Shown here: positions 25,404 through 33,500 of the stretch, one piece after another | Position numbering within the stretch: position 1 is the stretch's first letter | Layout: every line of letters starts with the position of its first letter | From: Lysobacter spongiicola DSM 21749 | GTDB taxonomy: Bacteria; Pseudomonadota; Gammaproteobacteria; Xanthomonadales; Xanthomonadaceae | Direction of reading: 5' to 3' | Length of the DNA: 64,000 nucleotides | Assembly (NCBI RefSeq): GCF_900167055.1 | Contig: NZ_FUXP01000004.1 | Coordinates: forward strand, 171,909 to 235,908 | Translations under genes and position numbers: made by a program | Notes under the pieces: model-generated | What the model saw: the letters and a program-made list of their open reading frames with translations, nothing else | What the model was told of the DNA's origin: nothing | The model's database searches: none

Positions 25404-26417
25404 ATGAAGATCCTGGTGACCGGCGGTGGTGGCTTTCTCGGGCAGGCCCTGTGCCGCGGCCTGCGCGAACGTGGCCACGAGGTCGCCAGCTTCAACCGCG
25501 GCCACTACCCGCAGCTCGATGCGATGGGCGTGACCCAGCATCACGGCGACCTTGCCGATCGCGACGCCGTACTCGCCGCAGCGGAAGGCGTCGACGCGAT
25601 CTTCCACAACGCGGCGAAGGCGGGTGCCTGGGGCGACTACGAGGGCTACCACCGCGCCAACGTGCTCGGGTCCGGGCATGTGATTGAAGCCTGCCGCGCG
25701 CATGGCATCGGCCGGCTGGTATACACCTCCACGCCCAGCGTCACCCACCGGGCCACCCATCCGGTGGAGGGCGGCACCGCCGACAGCGTCCCCTATGGCG
25801 AAGACCTGAAGGCGCCCTACGCGAGCACCAAGAAGATCGCCGAGCAGATGGTGCTGGCGGCCAACGGCCCGGCGCTCGCCACCGTCGCCCTTCGCCCGCG
25901 GCTGATCTGGGGCCCGGGCGACAACCAGTTGCTGCCGCGGCTGGTCGAGCGCGCACGGGCAGGGCGATTGCGCCTGGTCGGCAGCGGCGACAACCGCGTC
26001 GACACCACCTATATCGACAACGCCGCGCAGGCGCACTTCGATGCCTTCGACCATCTGGCGCCGGGGGCCGCGTGCGCCGGCCGCGCCTACTTCATCAGCA
26101 ATGGCGATCCACGCAGCATGCGCGAGACCGTCAACGCCCTGTTGCAGGCCGCCGATGCGCCGCCGGTCGACGCCACGTTGCCGTTCGGCGTGGCCTACGC
26201 CATCGGCGTGGCCTGCGAGGGCCTGTGGACGGTACTGCCTTTGAAGGGCGAGCCGCCAATGACGCGCTTCCTCGCCGAGCAGCTCGCCACCACCCACTGG
26301 TACGACATGGGGCCGGCAACGCGGGACTTCGGTTACCGGCCGCGGGTGTCCTTCGAAGAGGGGCTGGCGCGGCTGCGCGAGGCATGGCGACAAAGCGGCG
26401 CCGCAGGTCCAGGCTGA
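25404..26417 (+). CDS. oleD: OleD, NADPH-dependent 2-alkyl-3-ketoacid reductase
   Basis: A 337-residue extended SDR of the 3-beta-hydroxysteroid dehydrogenase type. The Rossmann motif TGGGGFLG is at 6-13 and the catalytic Tyr139 and Lys143 lie in [18 protein letters not shown] and the [12 protein letters not shown] block are also typical. OleD reduces the OleA condensation product to a 2-alkyl-3-hydroxy acid, the substrate of OleC. The gene follows oleC after 150 bases holding REP elements. Length fits the family. A ribosome-binding site is missing, consistent with the close -10-like box. Confidence 0.9.
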   Translation: MKILVTGGGGFLGQALCRGLRERGHEVASFNRGHYPQLDAMGVTQHHGDLADRDAVLAAAEGVDAIFHNAAKAGAWGDYEGYHRANVLGSGHVIEACRAHGIGRLVYTSTPSVTHRATHPVEGGTADSVPYGEDLKAPYASTKKIAEQMVLAANGPALATVALRPRLIWGPGDNQLLPRLVERARAGRLRLVGSGDNRVDTTYIDNAAQAHFDAFDHLAPGAACAGRAYFISNGDPRSMRETVNALLQAADAPPVDATLPFGVAYAIGVACEGLWTVLPLKGEPPMTRFLAEQLATTHWYDMGPATRDFGYRPRVSFEEGLARLREAWRQSGAAGPG

Positions 26418-26460
26418 CGGGACCGGCCGCCCGACACAGCCTCTTCCAGGGCGCCGCCGC

Positions 26461-26466
26461 TAGAAT
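26461..26466 (+). promoter_or_regulatory. -10-like box directly before ubiJ
   Basis: TAGAAT ends six bases before the ubiJ ATG at 26473, and no ribosome-binding site is visible, so a leaderless transcript is possible. A convincing -35 box was not found. Confidence 0.4.
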
Positions 26467-26472
26467 GCCCGG

Positions 26473-27123
26473 ATGACCGAAGACCAACCCCGACGCTCGC
26501 CCCTGGACGCCCTCAAGCCGGCGGCCGGCCGGGCCCTGGAAATCGCCCTCAACCGTGCCCTCGCGCTCGATCCGGACACCCGCCAGGCGCTGCGCGCGCT
26601 GGATGGCCGCCGCGTGGCGCTGCACGTGGCCTCGCCGCCGCTTGCGCTGCAGGTAACGGTGGCCGGGGAGCGGCTGGAGGTCGGGCCGGTCGATCCCGCC
26701 GACGAACCGCACCTGTCGGTGCGCAGCACCATCGGCGGGCTGGTGTCGCAGCTTCCGTTCCTGCGCAACGACGAAGCGCCGCCGGTAGGGCGTCTGCGGG
26801 TGGAAGGCGACGCTGATCTCGCGCGCCGCCTGCAGCGCTTGGCCGAGCGCTTCGATCCCGATTGGCAGAAACCCTTTGCCAGTGTCTTCGGCGATGTCAT
26901 CGGCGTGCAGGTCGCCAATGCCATCGCCGGCGGATTACGCCATGCCCGTGGCGCGGCGCGCGACTTCGCCGGGGTGGCCGCCGAATACGTGACCGAGGAA
27001 TCCCGCGACGTGGTGCCGCGCGCGGAAGTGGACGCGTTCAACGACGACGTCGACGGGCTGCGCGACGACGTCGAACGCATGGAAGCGCGGATTTCGCGGC
27101 TGCGCTCCCGGGCCGCCACGTGA
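26473..27123 (+). CDS. ubiJ: Ubiquinone biosynthesis accessory factor UbiJ (SCP2 domain)
   Basis: A 216-residue soluble protein. The N-terminal half is an SCP2-type lipid-binding domain ([55 protein letters not shown]). The C-terminal part is helical, ending in a short coiled coil ([27 protein letters not shown]). UbiJ binds hydrophobic ubiquinone intermediates and organises the soluble Ubi complex together with UbiK, whose gene is at 43339-43659. The TGA overlaps the GTG of ubiB, so the two are translationally coupled. ubiE, often upstream of ubiJ, is not in this window. Confidence 0.9.
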   Translation: MTEDQPRRSPLDALKPAAGRALEIALNRALALDPDTRQALRALDGRRVALHVASPPLALQVTVAGERLEVGPVDPADEPHLSVRSTIGGLVSQLPFLRNDEAPPVGRLRVEGDADLARRLQRLAERFDPDWQKPFASVFGDVIGVQVANAIAGGLRHARGAARDFAGVAAEYVTEESRDVVPRAEVDAFNDDVDGLRDDVERMEARISRLRSRAAT

Positions 27124-28793
27124 GGTCGGCCCTGCGGGCCTGGCGTATCGGCCGGGTGCTGTTGCGCCACGGGCTGGACGACCTGCTCGAGGGTACGCCC
27201 GCCGCGCGCTGGCTGCGGCTGGCGCGGCCGTTCGTGCCGCGCGCGTCCGCGGAGATCGCGAAGCTGCCGCGCGGTGCGCGCCTGCGGCTGGCGCTGCAGG
27301 AACTCGGGCCGATCTTCGTCAAGTTCGGGCAGATCCTGTCCACCCGGCGCGACCTGATCCCGCCGGATGTCGCGGTCGAGCTGTCGCTGCTGCAGGACCG
27401 TGTCGCACCCTTCGATGGCGAAGCCGCGCGCGCGATCGTCGAGCAGGCACTGGGCCGCCCCGTCGCCGAGGCCTTCGCCGGTTTCGACACCACGCCGCTG
27501 GCTTCGGCCTCGATCGCGCAGGTGCACGCGGCGACCTTGCCACCGGTTGACGGCAAGCCGCCGCGCGAGGTGGTGGTAAAGGTGCTGCGCCCGGGCATCC
27601 GCCGCCGCATCGCCGAGGACATCGGCCTGCTGGAGGCGCTGGCCGGCGTGGTCGAGCGGACCCATCCGCGGGCCGACAAGATCCGCCCGCGGGAAGTGGT
27701 CGCCGAGATCCGCGACACCCTGGCCGCCGAGCTCGACCTGCAGCGCGAGGGCGCCAACGCCAGCGTGCTCCGACGCTTCTGGAAGGACAGCGACGACCTC
27801 TACGTGCCGGAGGTGATCTGGAGCCACACCGCCGAGCGCGCGCTGACCCTGGAGCGTGTCGACGGCATCCCGTCCGACGACATCGAAGCGCTGGACGCCG
27901 CCGGCATCGATCGCAAGGCGCTGGCGGCCAAGGGCGTGCGGGTTTTCTACACCCAGGTGTTCCGCGACAACTTCTTCCATGCCGATGCCCATGCCGGCAA
28001 CATCTGGGTCGACAAGGACCCCGCGCGCAAGGCCAATCCGCGCTTCATCGCGCTGGACTTCGGGATCATGGGCCAGCTCTCGGACGAGGACCAGTTCTAC
28101 CTCGCCGAGAACTTCATGGCGATCTTCAACCGCGACTACCGCCGCATCGCCGAGCTGCACGTGCAGGCGGGCTGGATGCCGGCCGACACCCGCATCGACG
28201 AGCTCGAGGCTGCCGTGCGCTCGGTATGTGAGCCGTACTTCACCCGCCCGCTCAGCGAGATCTCGCTGGCCGAGGTGCTGCTCAAGCTGTTCCGCACCGC
28301 GCAGCGCTACCAGCTGACCCTGCAGCCGCAGTTGATCCTGTTGCAGAAGACCCTGCTCAACATCGAAGGCATCGGCCGGCTGCTGGACCCGCGCATCGAC
28401 ATCTGGGCGGTCGCCCGGCCGGTGCTCGAGCGCATCCTGCTCAAGCGCTACAGCCCCGGCCGGCTCATGCGCGAGTTCCGCAAGCGCCTGCCGGAACTGG
28501 CCACGCATGCGCCGGAGATGCCGCGTCTCCTGCACGCATGGCTGAGCCAGCAGGTGGAAGGCCGGCATGAACTGCGCATGCGCTCGCAGGACCTGGCCGA
28601 GCTCAGCCGCACCGTCGCCGAAGCGCAGCGCCGCACGGTCGCCGCGATCCTCGGCACCGGCCTGCTGATCGTCGCCGCGGTGCTGTACGGGCTCGAAGCC
28701 GGCGGCCCGACCTGGGCCTCTGTCCCGGCGTCGTCGTGGATCGCCGGCGTCGGTGGCATCTGGGCCCTGCTGGCCGCCTGGCCGCGGCGGTAG
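27120..28793 (+). CDS. ubiB: UbiB, ABC1/ADCK-family protein kinase-like ATPase of ubiquinone biosynthesis
   Basis: A 557-residue protein starting with GTG in overlap with ubiJ. It contains the KxGQ motif (VKFGQ, K68-Q71), the Ala-rich loop ASASIAQVH that replaces the kinase P-loop, the invariant lysine in [11 protein letters not shown], the catalytic loop [11 protein letters not shown] and the metal-binding ALDFGIMG. Two hydrophobic helices at the C-terminus ([18 protein letters not shown] and the following segment) anchor it in the inner membrane. UbiB is an ATPase needed for coenzyme Q synthesis, probably by extracting lipid precursors from the membrane. Length and ends match the family. 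Confidence 0.95.
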   Translation: MRSALRAWRIGRVLLRHGLDDLLEGTPAARWLRLARPFVPRASAEIAKLPRGARLRLALQELGPIFVKFGQILSTRRDLIPPDVAVELSLLQDRVAPFDGEAARAIVEQALGRPVAEAFAGFDTTPLASASIAQVHAATLPPVDGKPPREVVVKVLRPGIRRRIAEDIGLLEALAGVVERTHPRADKIRPREVVAEIRDTLAAELDLQREGANASVLRRFWKDSDDLYVPEVIWSHTAERALTLERVDGIPSDDIEALDAAGIDRKALAAKGVRVFYTQVFRDNFFHADAHAGNIWVDKDPARKANPRFIALDFGIMGQLSDEDQFYLAENFMAIFNRDYRRIAELHVQAGWMPADTRIDELEAAVRSVCEPYFTRPLSEISLAEVLLKLFRTAQRYQLTLQPQLILLQKTLLNIEGIGRLLDPRIDIWAVARPVLERILLKRYSPGRLMREFRKRLPELATHAPEMPRLLHAWLSQQVEGRHELRMRSQDLAELSRTVAEAQRRTVAAILGTGLLIVAAVLYGLEAGGPTWASVPASSWIAGVGGIWALLAAWPRR

Positions 28794-28819
28794 GCGCCGC
28801 AATGCATCCCCGGCCTTCT

Positions 28820-28895
28820 GTAGGAGCGGCTTCAGCCGCGACCATGCAACCGTCCGCCCGCGCCGCATGCCGATCGCGGCTGAAGCCGCTCCTAC
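28820..28895. repeat. REPIN between ubiB and the truC-like gene
   Basis: A REP at 28820-28843 (GTAGGAGCGGCTTCAGCCGCGACC) and its inverted copy at 28872-28895, separated by 28 bases of non-repeated sequence. Same family as the elements at 25310 and 35196. Confidence 0.85.
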
Positions 28896-28932
28896 AAAAG
28901 CGGCAGGCAGCGATGGGGACGAGGTGCGAACC

Positions 28933-29649
28933 GTGACGGTTGACCCGGCGGCACTCGCGCTGGAGGTGCTGCATGCCGACCCATACCTGGCCGTGGTCAA
29001 CAAGCCGGCCGGGCTGATGGTGCACGACAGCGCGCTGGCGCGTGGCGAGCATGACTTCATTGCCGACCGGCTGCGCATGCAGTTCGACCGCCAGGTATTC
29101 CTGGTGCACCGGCTGGACCGCGCCACCAGCGGCTGCCTGCTGTTCGCGTTCGATCGCGAGACCGCTTCCGCGCTGGGCAAGGTGGTGATGTCGCGCGAGG
29201 TGGAGAAGGACTACTGGGCGGTCTGCCGCGGGTGGCCGGAAGGCGATTTCACCATCGACCACGATCTCGACGGCGGCCCCGGCAAGCCGCTGAAGAAACC
29301 GGCGGTCACCCGGTTCGAGGTGCTCGCGCGCACCGAATGCGACTGGCCCTCGACCGGCTTCCAGACATCACGATATGCGCTGGTCTGCGCGCATCCGGAG
29401 ACCGGCCGCTTCCGCCAGATCCGCCGCCACCTCAAGCATGCCTCGCACCACCTTATCGGTGACAGCAGCCATGGCGACGGCCGCCACAACCGCGCCTTCC
29501 GCATGCTCGGCATCCACCGCATGCTGCTGCACGCGCGGCGCCTGGCCTTCGATCATCCCAATGGCGGCCGGATCGAAGCGGTGGCGCCGGTGGACACCCA
29601 GTTCGCCAAGGCGCTGGCGCTGTTCGATGGCTTCGGCGGGACGTCCTAG
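28933..29649 (+). CDS. truC: RluA-family pseudouridine synthase, TruC-like
   Basis: A 238-residue enzyme of the RluA family. It begins close to the first strand (LEVLHADPYLAVVNKPAGLMVH) and has the catalytic aspartate motif HRLDRATSGCLLFA and the closing RFRQIRRHLKHASHHLIGD. The compact form without an S4 domain and the K-P-A-G-L-M-V-H start match TruC, which makes pseudouridine 65 in tRNA. The start is uncertain: GTG 28933 is favoured because GAGG lies eight bases upstream; GTG 28924 is the alternative. A much earlier in-frame ATG would run through the REPIN and is rejected. Its stop TAG forms part of the -10-like box of arfB. Confidence 0.85.
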   Translation: MTVDPAALALEVLHADPYLAVVNKPAGLMVHDSALARGEHDFIADRLRMQFDRQVFLVHRLDRATSGCLLFAFDRETASALGKVVMSREVEKDYWAVCRGWPEGDFTIDHDLDGGPGKPLKKPAVTRFEVLARTECDWPSTGFQTSRYALVCAHPETGRFRQIRRHLKHASHHLIGDSSHGDGRHNRAFRMLGIHRMLLHARRLAFDHPNGGRIEAVAPVDTQFAKALALFDGFGGTS

Positions 29650-29652
29650 AAT
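29647..29652 (+). promoter_or_regulatory. -10-like box overlapping the truC stop, upstream of arfB
   Basis: TAGAAT contains the truC stop codon and ends six bases before the arfB ATG at 29659. It would give a leaderless arfB mRNA. There is no evident ribosome-binding site. Read-through from truC is the alternative. Confidence 0.35.
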
Positions 29653-29658
29653 CCCGTC

Positions 29659-30075
29659 ATGGTCGAGGTCGGCAACATCACCATCCCCGAGTCGGAACTG
29701 GTCGAGCGCTTCGTGCGTTCGGCGGGGCCGGGCGGGCAGAACGTCAACAAGGTGGCGACCGCGGTCGAGTTGCGCTTCGACATCGCCACCTCGCCCTCGC
29801 TGCCCGAGCCGGTGCGCGAGCGCCTGCTGGCGCGGCGCGACCGCAGGGTCACCGGCGAGGGAGTGCTGGTGCTGAGCGCGCAGCGCTTCCGCACCCAGGA
29901 GCGCAACCGCCAGGATGCGCGCGAGCGCCTTGCCGCCTTCATCGAAGCCGGCCTGCACGCGCCGCGCAAGCGCGTGCCGACCAAGCCCAGCCGCGGCGCG
30001 AAGGAGCGGCGGCTGGCGGGCAAGCGCGAACGCAGTACGATCAAGCAGGGGCGGTCGGGACGCGACTGGGACTGA
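29659..30075 (+). CDS. arfB: Alternative ribosome-rescue factor ArfB (YaeJ), peptidyl-tRNA hydrolase
   Basis: A 138-residue class I release-factor-like protein. The GGQ motif is at 25-27 in SAGPGGQNVNKVATAVELRF, which hydrolyses peptidyl-tRNA on stalled ribosomes. The C-terminal tail is very basic (RKRVPTKPSRGAKERRLAGK), as needed to occupy the empty mRNA channel of ribosomes stuck at the end of a broken message. Codon-recognition domains of true release factors are missing, and length matches ArfB. The gene starts nine bases after the truC-like stop. Confidence 0.95.
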   Translation: MVEVGNITIPESELVERFVRSAGPGGQNVNKVATAVELRFDIATSPSLPEPVRERLLARRDRRVTGEGVLVLSAQRFRTQERNRQDARERLAAFIEAGLHAPRKRVPTKPSRGAKERRLAGKRERSTIKQGRSGRDWD

Positions 30076-30119
30076 CAGTGCCGGACCGCGACGACGGTAC
30101 AGGGGAGCCGACGCGAACA

Positions 30120-30737
30120 ATGCAGCAGCCACAGCACAGCGGCGGCGGGGTGGTCCCCGAACTGCCGCCCAACGCGCCGCGGGTGCCGCCCGGCCGGTTC
30201 TCCCGATGGGTCGGCAGGACCGTGCTCGGGATCGGCGGCTGGCGCGTGGTCGGGGAGTTCCCGGACATCGCGAAACTGGTGCTCATCGGTGCACCGCACT
30301 CCTCCAACTGGGATGGTGTTTGGGGCTTCGCCGCCAAGCTGGCACTGGGACTCGACATCCGCATCCTCGGCAAGGACACCCTGTTCCGGGTGCCGGTGCT
30401 CGGCTGGTTGCTGCGCCGGATGGGCGTGATCCCGGTCAACCGGCGCGAGGCGCGCGGGGTCGTGGACCAGGCCACCGGGTTGCTCCGCGGCAGTGACCGG
30501 ATGTGGTTCGGATTGGCGCCGGAGGGCACCCGCAAGCCGGTCGAGCACTGGAAGACCGGGTTCTGGAAGATCGCCCACGGCGCCGGCGTACCGGTGTTGC
30601 CGGTGTACTTCCACTACCCCGACCGGCGCATCGTGGTCAGCCCCGTATTCCAGCTGGGCGAAGACATGGCGAGCGATATCGCCCGCATCCGCACCTGGTA
30701 CCGATCGGTGGGACGGGGCAAATACCACGACGCCTGA
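30120..30737 (+). CDS. Lysophospholipid acyltransferase-like protein (PlsC superfamily)
   Basis: A 205-residue acyltransferase-like protein. The HX4D catalytic motif appears as APHSSNWDG and the second block as APEGTRKP, with VIPVNRREARGVV between. It most resembles bacterial glycerol acyltransferases of the 1-acylglycerol-3-phosphate family, which use acyl-CoA or acyl-ACP at the inner membrane. ATG 30120 is chosen; a GTG at 30078, two bases after the arfB stop, is in frame and would add 14 residues. A GC-rich inverted repeat follows its stop. The actual acceptor lipid is not known. Confidence 0.8.
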   Translation: MQQPQHSGGGVVPELPPNAPRVPPGRFSRWVGRTVLGIGGWRVVGEFPDIAKLVLIGAPHSSNWDGVWGFAAKLALGLDIRILGKDTLFRVPVLGWLLRRMGVIPVNRREARGVVDQATGLLRGSDRMWFGLAPEGTRKPVEHWKTGFWKIAHGAGVPVLPVYFHYPDRRIVVSPVFQLGEDMASDIARIRTWYRSVGRGKYHDA

Positions 30738-30742
30738 GCCGT

Positions 30743-30762
30743 GCCGGGGCCGTGTCCCCGGC
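30743..30762. terminator. GC-rich hairpin after the acyltransferase gene
   Basis: GCCGGGG at 30743-30749 pairs with CCCCGGC at 30756-30762 around a six-base loop, six bases past the stop. There is no clear T-run, so factor-independent termination is uncertain. Confidence 0.35.
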
Positions 30763-30893
30763 CGGATTGGCACGACCCTTGCGTACTCCATGTGACGCAC
30801 GTCGCATTCGGCGACGGGCCGGAGCAATGGATGCGACGCATAGACACCACTCGCCGGGCATGGCACCCGGCTCGCCGGGAAGGCGGCTGAGCC

Positions 30894-32357
30894 GTGGCAC
30901 CGGGCACCTGGTTCATGGCGGGGCCGGCCGCGCTGCATGCCGCGGCCGCGCTGCGGCGCGCGCCCGACCTGGTGGTGCCCAACCCCGCCGAGGACTGGCG
31001 GCTGGCGCGCATCGACGTGGTGGTGCACGCCAATCGCGACCAGGCCACGATCGTCCATTGCCTGGCCTCCCTCCTGCGCCAGACCAGCCCCCCGCGACGC
31101 GTGCTGCTGGTGGACGACGGCGGGGCCGAACGCGACCACGGCAGCCAGCTGGCGCGTGAGTTCGCCCGGGCCAACGGCCTGGAGCTGCGGGTGATCCAGC
31201 GCAAATGGTCGATCGGCAAGGCCGCCACCCTGAAGCGGCAGGCCCGTGAGTTCACCGGCGACGTCATGCTGGTGATCGACGCCGACACCGTGCTGCAGTC
31301 CCCGCGCTACATCGAGCAGTGCATCTACCGGTTGTACGAGGGCGCCGGCATCGCCAGCGCCTGTGGCCTGCTGGAGCCCTTGAGGCCGGCGGACCGCAAG
31401 CGGCAGTCGGGCTGGCCGGCCTTCCGCAACTGGCTGGCCGGTGATGATTTCGTCGATCCGCTGTCCGGCGGGGACTTCCTGCAGAAGGGCTGGCAGGCCT
31501 GGGGCGACCTTTGCGGCGCACACGTCGCGCGCCTGCAGCAGGGGCTGCTGGAGCGCGGCGCCATGGTCCGCCACGGCGGGATCCCGGTGCCCTCCGGTGG
31601 CGCGATCGCCTGGCGCCGGCGTTACCTGAAGGATCTGTTCGACCGCTACGAGCCAGTGCGCGGCGACAACCTGACGGCGATGGAAGACCACTTCATCGGG
31701 CTGGCGCTGGCCACCGAGGGCTACCGCAACATCCGGCTGCGGCACGTGCGTGCACGGGTGCAGTGCCCGGGCCCGGAACGGCTGCCCGTCGCCGCGTGGC
31801 GGGAGACCATCGCCCAGCTCCAGGGCGCGCACTACTTCGATGCGCTGTTGCGCACGCCGTTCCGCAACCTGCGCAACCGCTGGCCTGACTGGTGGGCTGC
31901 GCGCCGTGGCCAGTTGCCCGAGCGCCACCGATGGGAGGAGCAGCGCAAGGTGCGCGAGGCCTATCGCCAGCCGTTTGGCGAATGGCTCACCCACCGCAGC
32001 GGCCGCCCCATCGGCACCACGCTGCTGCTGCTCGCCTTCGAGCGCGTCGCCTGGCCGACACTGCTGGCGGTGCTCGCCATCCTCGGGCAGTGGTGGGCGC
32101 TCACGGTGCTGGTGGCGGTGGAAACGGGAATGACCCTGGCCGCGACCGCATGGGTGGCGCCGCAGCATCCGTGGCGGGCGGTGCTCGATGGGCTGCTGTC
32201 GACGCCGTTGCGCTACCTCGCCTTGATGACCAGCCTGCCGGCCATGCTCTGGTTCGGCCTGCGGCTGTGGTCGCGCCGCGACTTCCAGTGGCACGCGCAG
32301 CGGGCGGCGGAGGGGCCGCCACGGCCAGCGGCCCGGCGCCGCCGGAAGCGACTCTGA
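30894..32357 (+). CDS. Membrane GT2 family glycosyltransferase
   Basis: A 487-residue family 2 glycosyltransferase. After a short N-terminal hydrophobic segment comes the GT-A fold: VVVHANRDQATIVHCLASLL, RRVLLVDDGG, then the metal-binding DAD in VMLVIDADTVLQSPRY and an acidic EDH in TAMEDHFIGLALA. Two to four membrane helices lie in the C-terminal 130 residues (TTLLLLAFERVAW, LTVLVAVETGMTLAATAWV, LRYLALMTSLPAMLWFGL), giving a hyaluronan or chitin synthase-like layout. The QxxRW motif of processive synthases is not evident, so the product is left open. The start is GTG at 30894. A 156-base gap with two inverted repeats precedes it. It is convergent with the LysR gene, ten bases away. Confidence 0.8.
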   Translation: MAPGTWFMAGPAALHAAAALRRAPDLVVPNPAEDWRLARIDVVVHANRDQATIVHCLASLLRQTSPPRRVLLVDDGGAERDHGSQLAREFARANGLELRVIQRKWSIGKAATLKRQAREFTGDVMLVIDADTVLQSPRYIEQCIYRLYEGAGIASACGLLEPLRPADRKRQSGWPAFRNWLAGDDFVDPLSGGDFLQKGWQAWGDLCGAHVARLQQGLLERGAMVRHGGIPVPSGGAIAWRRRYLKDLFDRYEPVRGDNLTAMEDHFIGLALATEGYRNIRLRHVRARVQCPGPERLPVAAWRETIAQLQGAHYFDALLRTPFRNLRNRWPDWWAARRGQLPERHRWEEQRKVREAYRQPFGEWLTHRSGRPIGTTLLLLAFERVAWPTLLAVLAILGQWWALTVLVAVETGMTLAATAWVAPQHPWRAVLDGLLSTPLRYLALMTSLPAMLWFGLRLWSRRDFQWHAQRAAEGPPRPAARRRRKRL

Positions 32358-32367
32358 GGCTCCCGGC

Positions 32368-33339
32368 TCACCGTTCCGATGCCGTCGCGTTCGAGCTTGG
32401 CCCCTCGCGCGTGAACAGGTCGGGCCGGATCAGCTCGGTGAACGCGCGGGCCTGCGGGCTCAGGTACTTGCCCTTGCGGACCACGACGCCGTAGCTGCGA
32501 CGCGGGAAATAGCTGGCCAGCGAGCGCGCGGCCAGCCGGGTGCGGTCGGCTTCGCCCAGGCAGATGGCGGTGACGATGCTGATCCCCATGCCCATTGCCA
32601 CGTACTGCTTGATCACCTCCCAGCCACCCACCTCCAGCGCCACCGTGTACGGCACCCGCGCGCGCTGGAACACCAGGTCCACCAGCCGGTAGGTGGTCAG
32701 CCGCTGCGGCGGCAGGATGAGTCCGTAGGGCGACAGGTCCTCCAGCGTCGGCGACCTGCGGCGCGCCAGCGGATGGTCGAGCGGCGTGATCAGCATCGGG
32801 TCGAACTGCGCGACGGGGGCGTAGTCCAGGTCGGCCGGCACGTCGAGCATCGAGCCGACGGCGAAATCGACCGCATCCGAGCGCAGCAGCTCCAGCCCGC
32901 TCGCACCGGTCACGTTGTGCAGGTTGAGGCGGACCTCGGGATAGGCCGTACGGAATGCCTCCACCACCCGGGGTAGCAGGTAGAGAATGGTGGAGCTGCC
33001 GGCGGCGATGTTCAGCTCGCCCGCATCCAGCCCCCGGATACGCTCGCGGAATACCGTGTCGAGGCCGTCCACGCCTTCCACCAGTGGCCGTGCCAGCTCG
33101 TACAGCGCCTCGCCCTCCGGCGTCATCACCCAGCGGCGGCCGCTTCTCTCGATCAGGCGCACGCCCATGTCCCGTTCCAGCGCCTGCAACTGCAGGGTGA
33201 CCGCCGGCTGGCTGAGGAACAGCGCCTCGGCCGCACGCGAGATCGAACCCAGTCGCACCGTCTGGCAGAAGGCACGCAGCGGCTTGAGCCGGTCGCCCTT
33301 GTAGGAGAAGCGGGGGCTGGCGGGCCGCCTGGATGGCAT
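32368..33339 (-). CDS. LysR-type regulator divergent from the glyoxylate shunt genes
   Basis: A 323-residue LysR regulator. The winged helix-turn-helix is at about residues 20-78 (LRAFCQTVRLGSISRAAEAL, SQPAVTLQLQALERDMG), followed by the effector-binding domain (GELNIAAGSSTILYLLP, DYAPVAQFDPMLITPLDHPLA, GMGISIVTAICL). The sequence resembles the CysB-like branch. It is transcribed away from aceB across a 161-base region that contains a TTAT-N11-ATAA palindrome, so it probably controls aceB and aceA and itself. The start at 33339 is set by a GGAG ribosome-binding site a few bases upstream; an earlier in-frame ATG at 33399 exists. The inducer is unknown. Confidence 0.88.
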   Translation of the reverse strand: MPSRRPASPRFSYKGDRLKPLRAFCQTVRLGSISRAAEALFLSQPAVTLQLQALERDMGVRLIERSGRRWVMTPEGEALYELARPLVEGVDGLDTVFRERIRGLDAGELNIAAGSSTILYLLPRVVEAFRTAYPEVRLNLHNVTGASGLELLRSDAVDFAVGSMLDVPADLDYAPVAQFDPMLITPLDHPLARRRSPTLEDLSPYGLILPPQRLTTYRLVDLVFQRARVPYTVALEVGGWEVIKQYVAMGMGISIVTAICLGEADRTRLAARSLASYFPRRSYGVVVRKGKYLSPQARAFTELIRPDLFTREGPSSNATASER

Positions 33340-33417
33340 CGAAGGCTCCGTAACGAGGAGGTTCAGCAACCCCGGAAGCCCAAGCCACGGGCGTTCCATG
33401 AAGGATATTTGAAAAAC

Positions 33418-33436
33418 TTATAGATCGGATTGATAA
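33418..33436. promoter_or_regulatory. LysR-type operator (TTAT-N11-ATAA)
   Basis: TTAT (33418-33421) and ATAA (33433-33436) are exact inverted repeats eleven bases apart, the T-N11-A arrangement bound by LysR regulators. The site sits in an AT-rich island between the divergent LysR gene and aceB, about 65 bases before the aceB start. Confidence 0.55.
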
Positions 33437-33500
33437 ATCTTGTTTGTCATATACCACACGCCGGCGCATGTTCGGAGCCCACCCCAGCAGGAGCTCAGGC

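Noticed and set aside
28753..28933. Earlier ATG start for the truC-like gene at 28753
   Set aside because: It would translate through the ubiB end and the whole REPIN and add non-homologous residues before the conserved N-terminus.
26460..29180. A 906-codon open frame on the minus strand across ubiJ and ubiB, and similar long antisense frames elsewhere (for example opposite speE-speA and the GT2 gene)
   Set aside because: High GC leaves few stop codons in the other frames. The plus-strand proteins carry clear motifs, and the antisense translations show no recognisable domains.
33444..33500. Earlier ATG for aceB at 33444
   Set aside because: It lies next to the LysR operator with no ribosome-binding site, whereas ATG 33501 has AGGAG at proper spacing.
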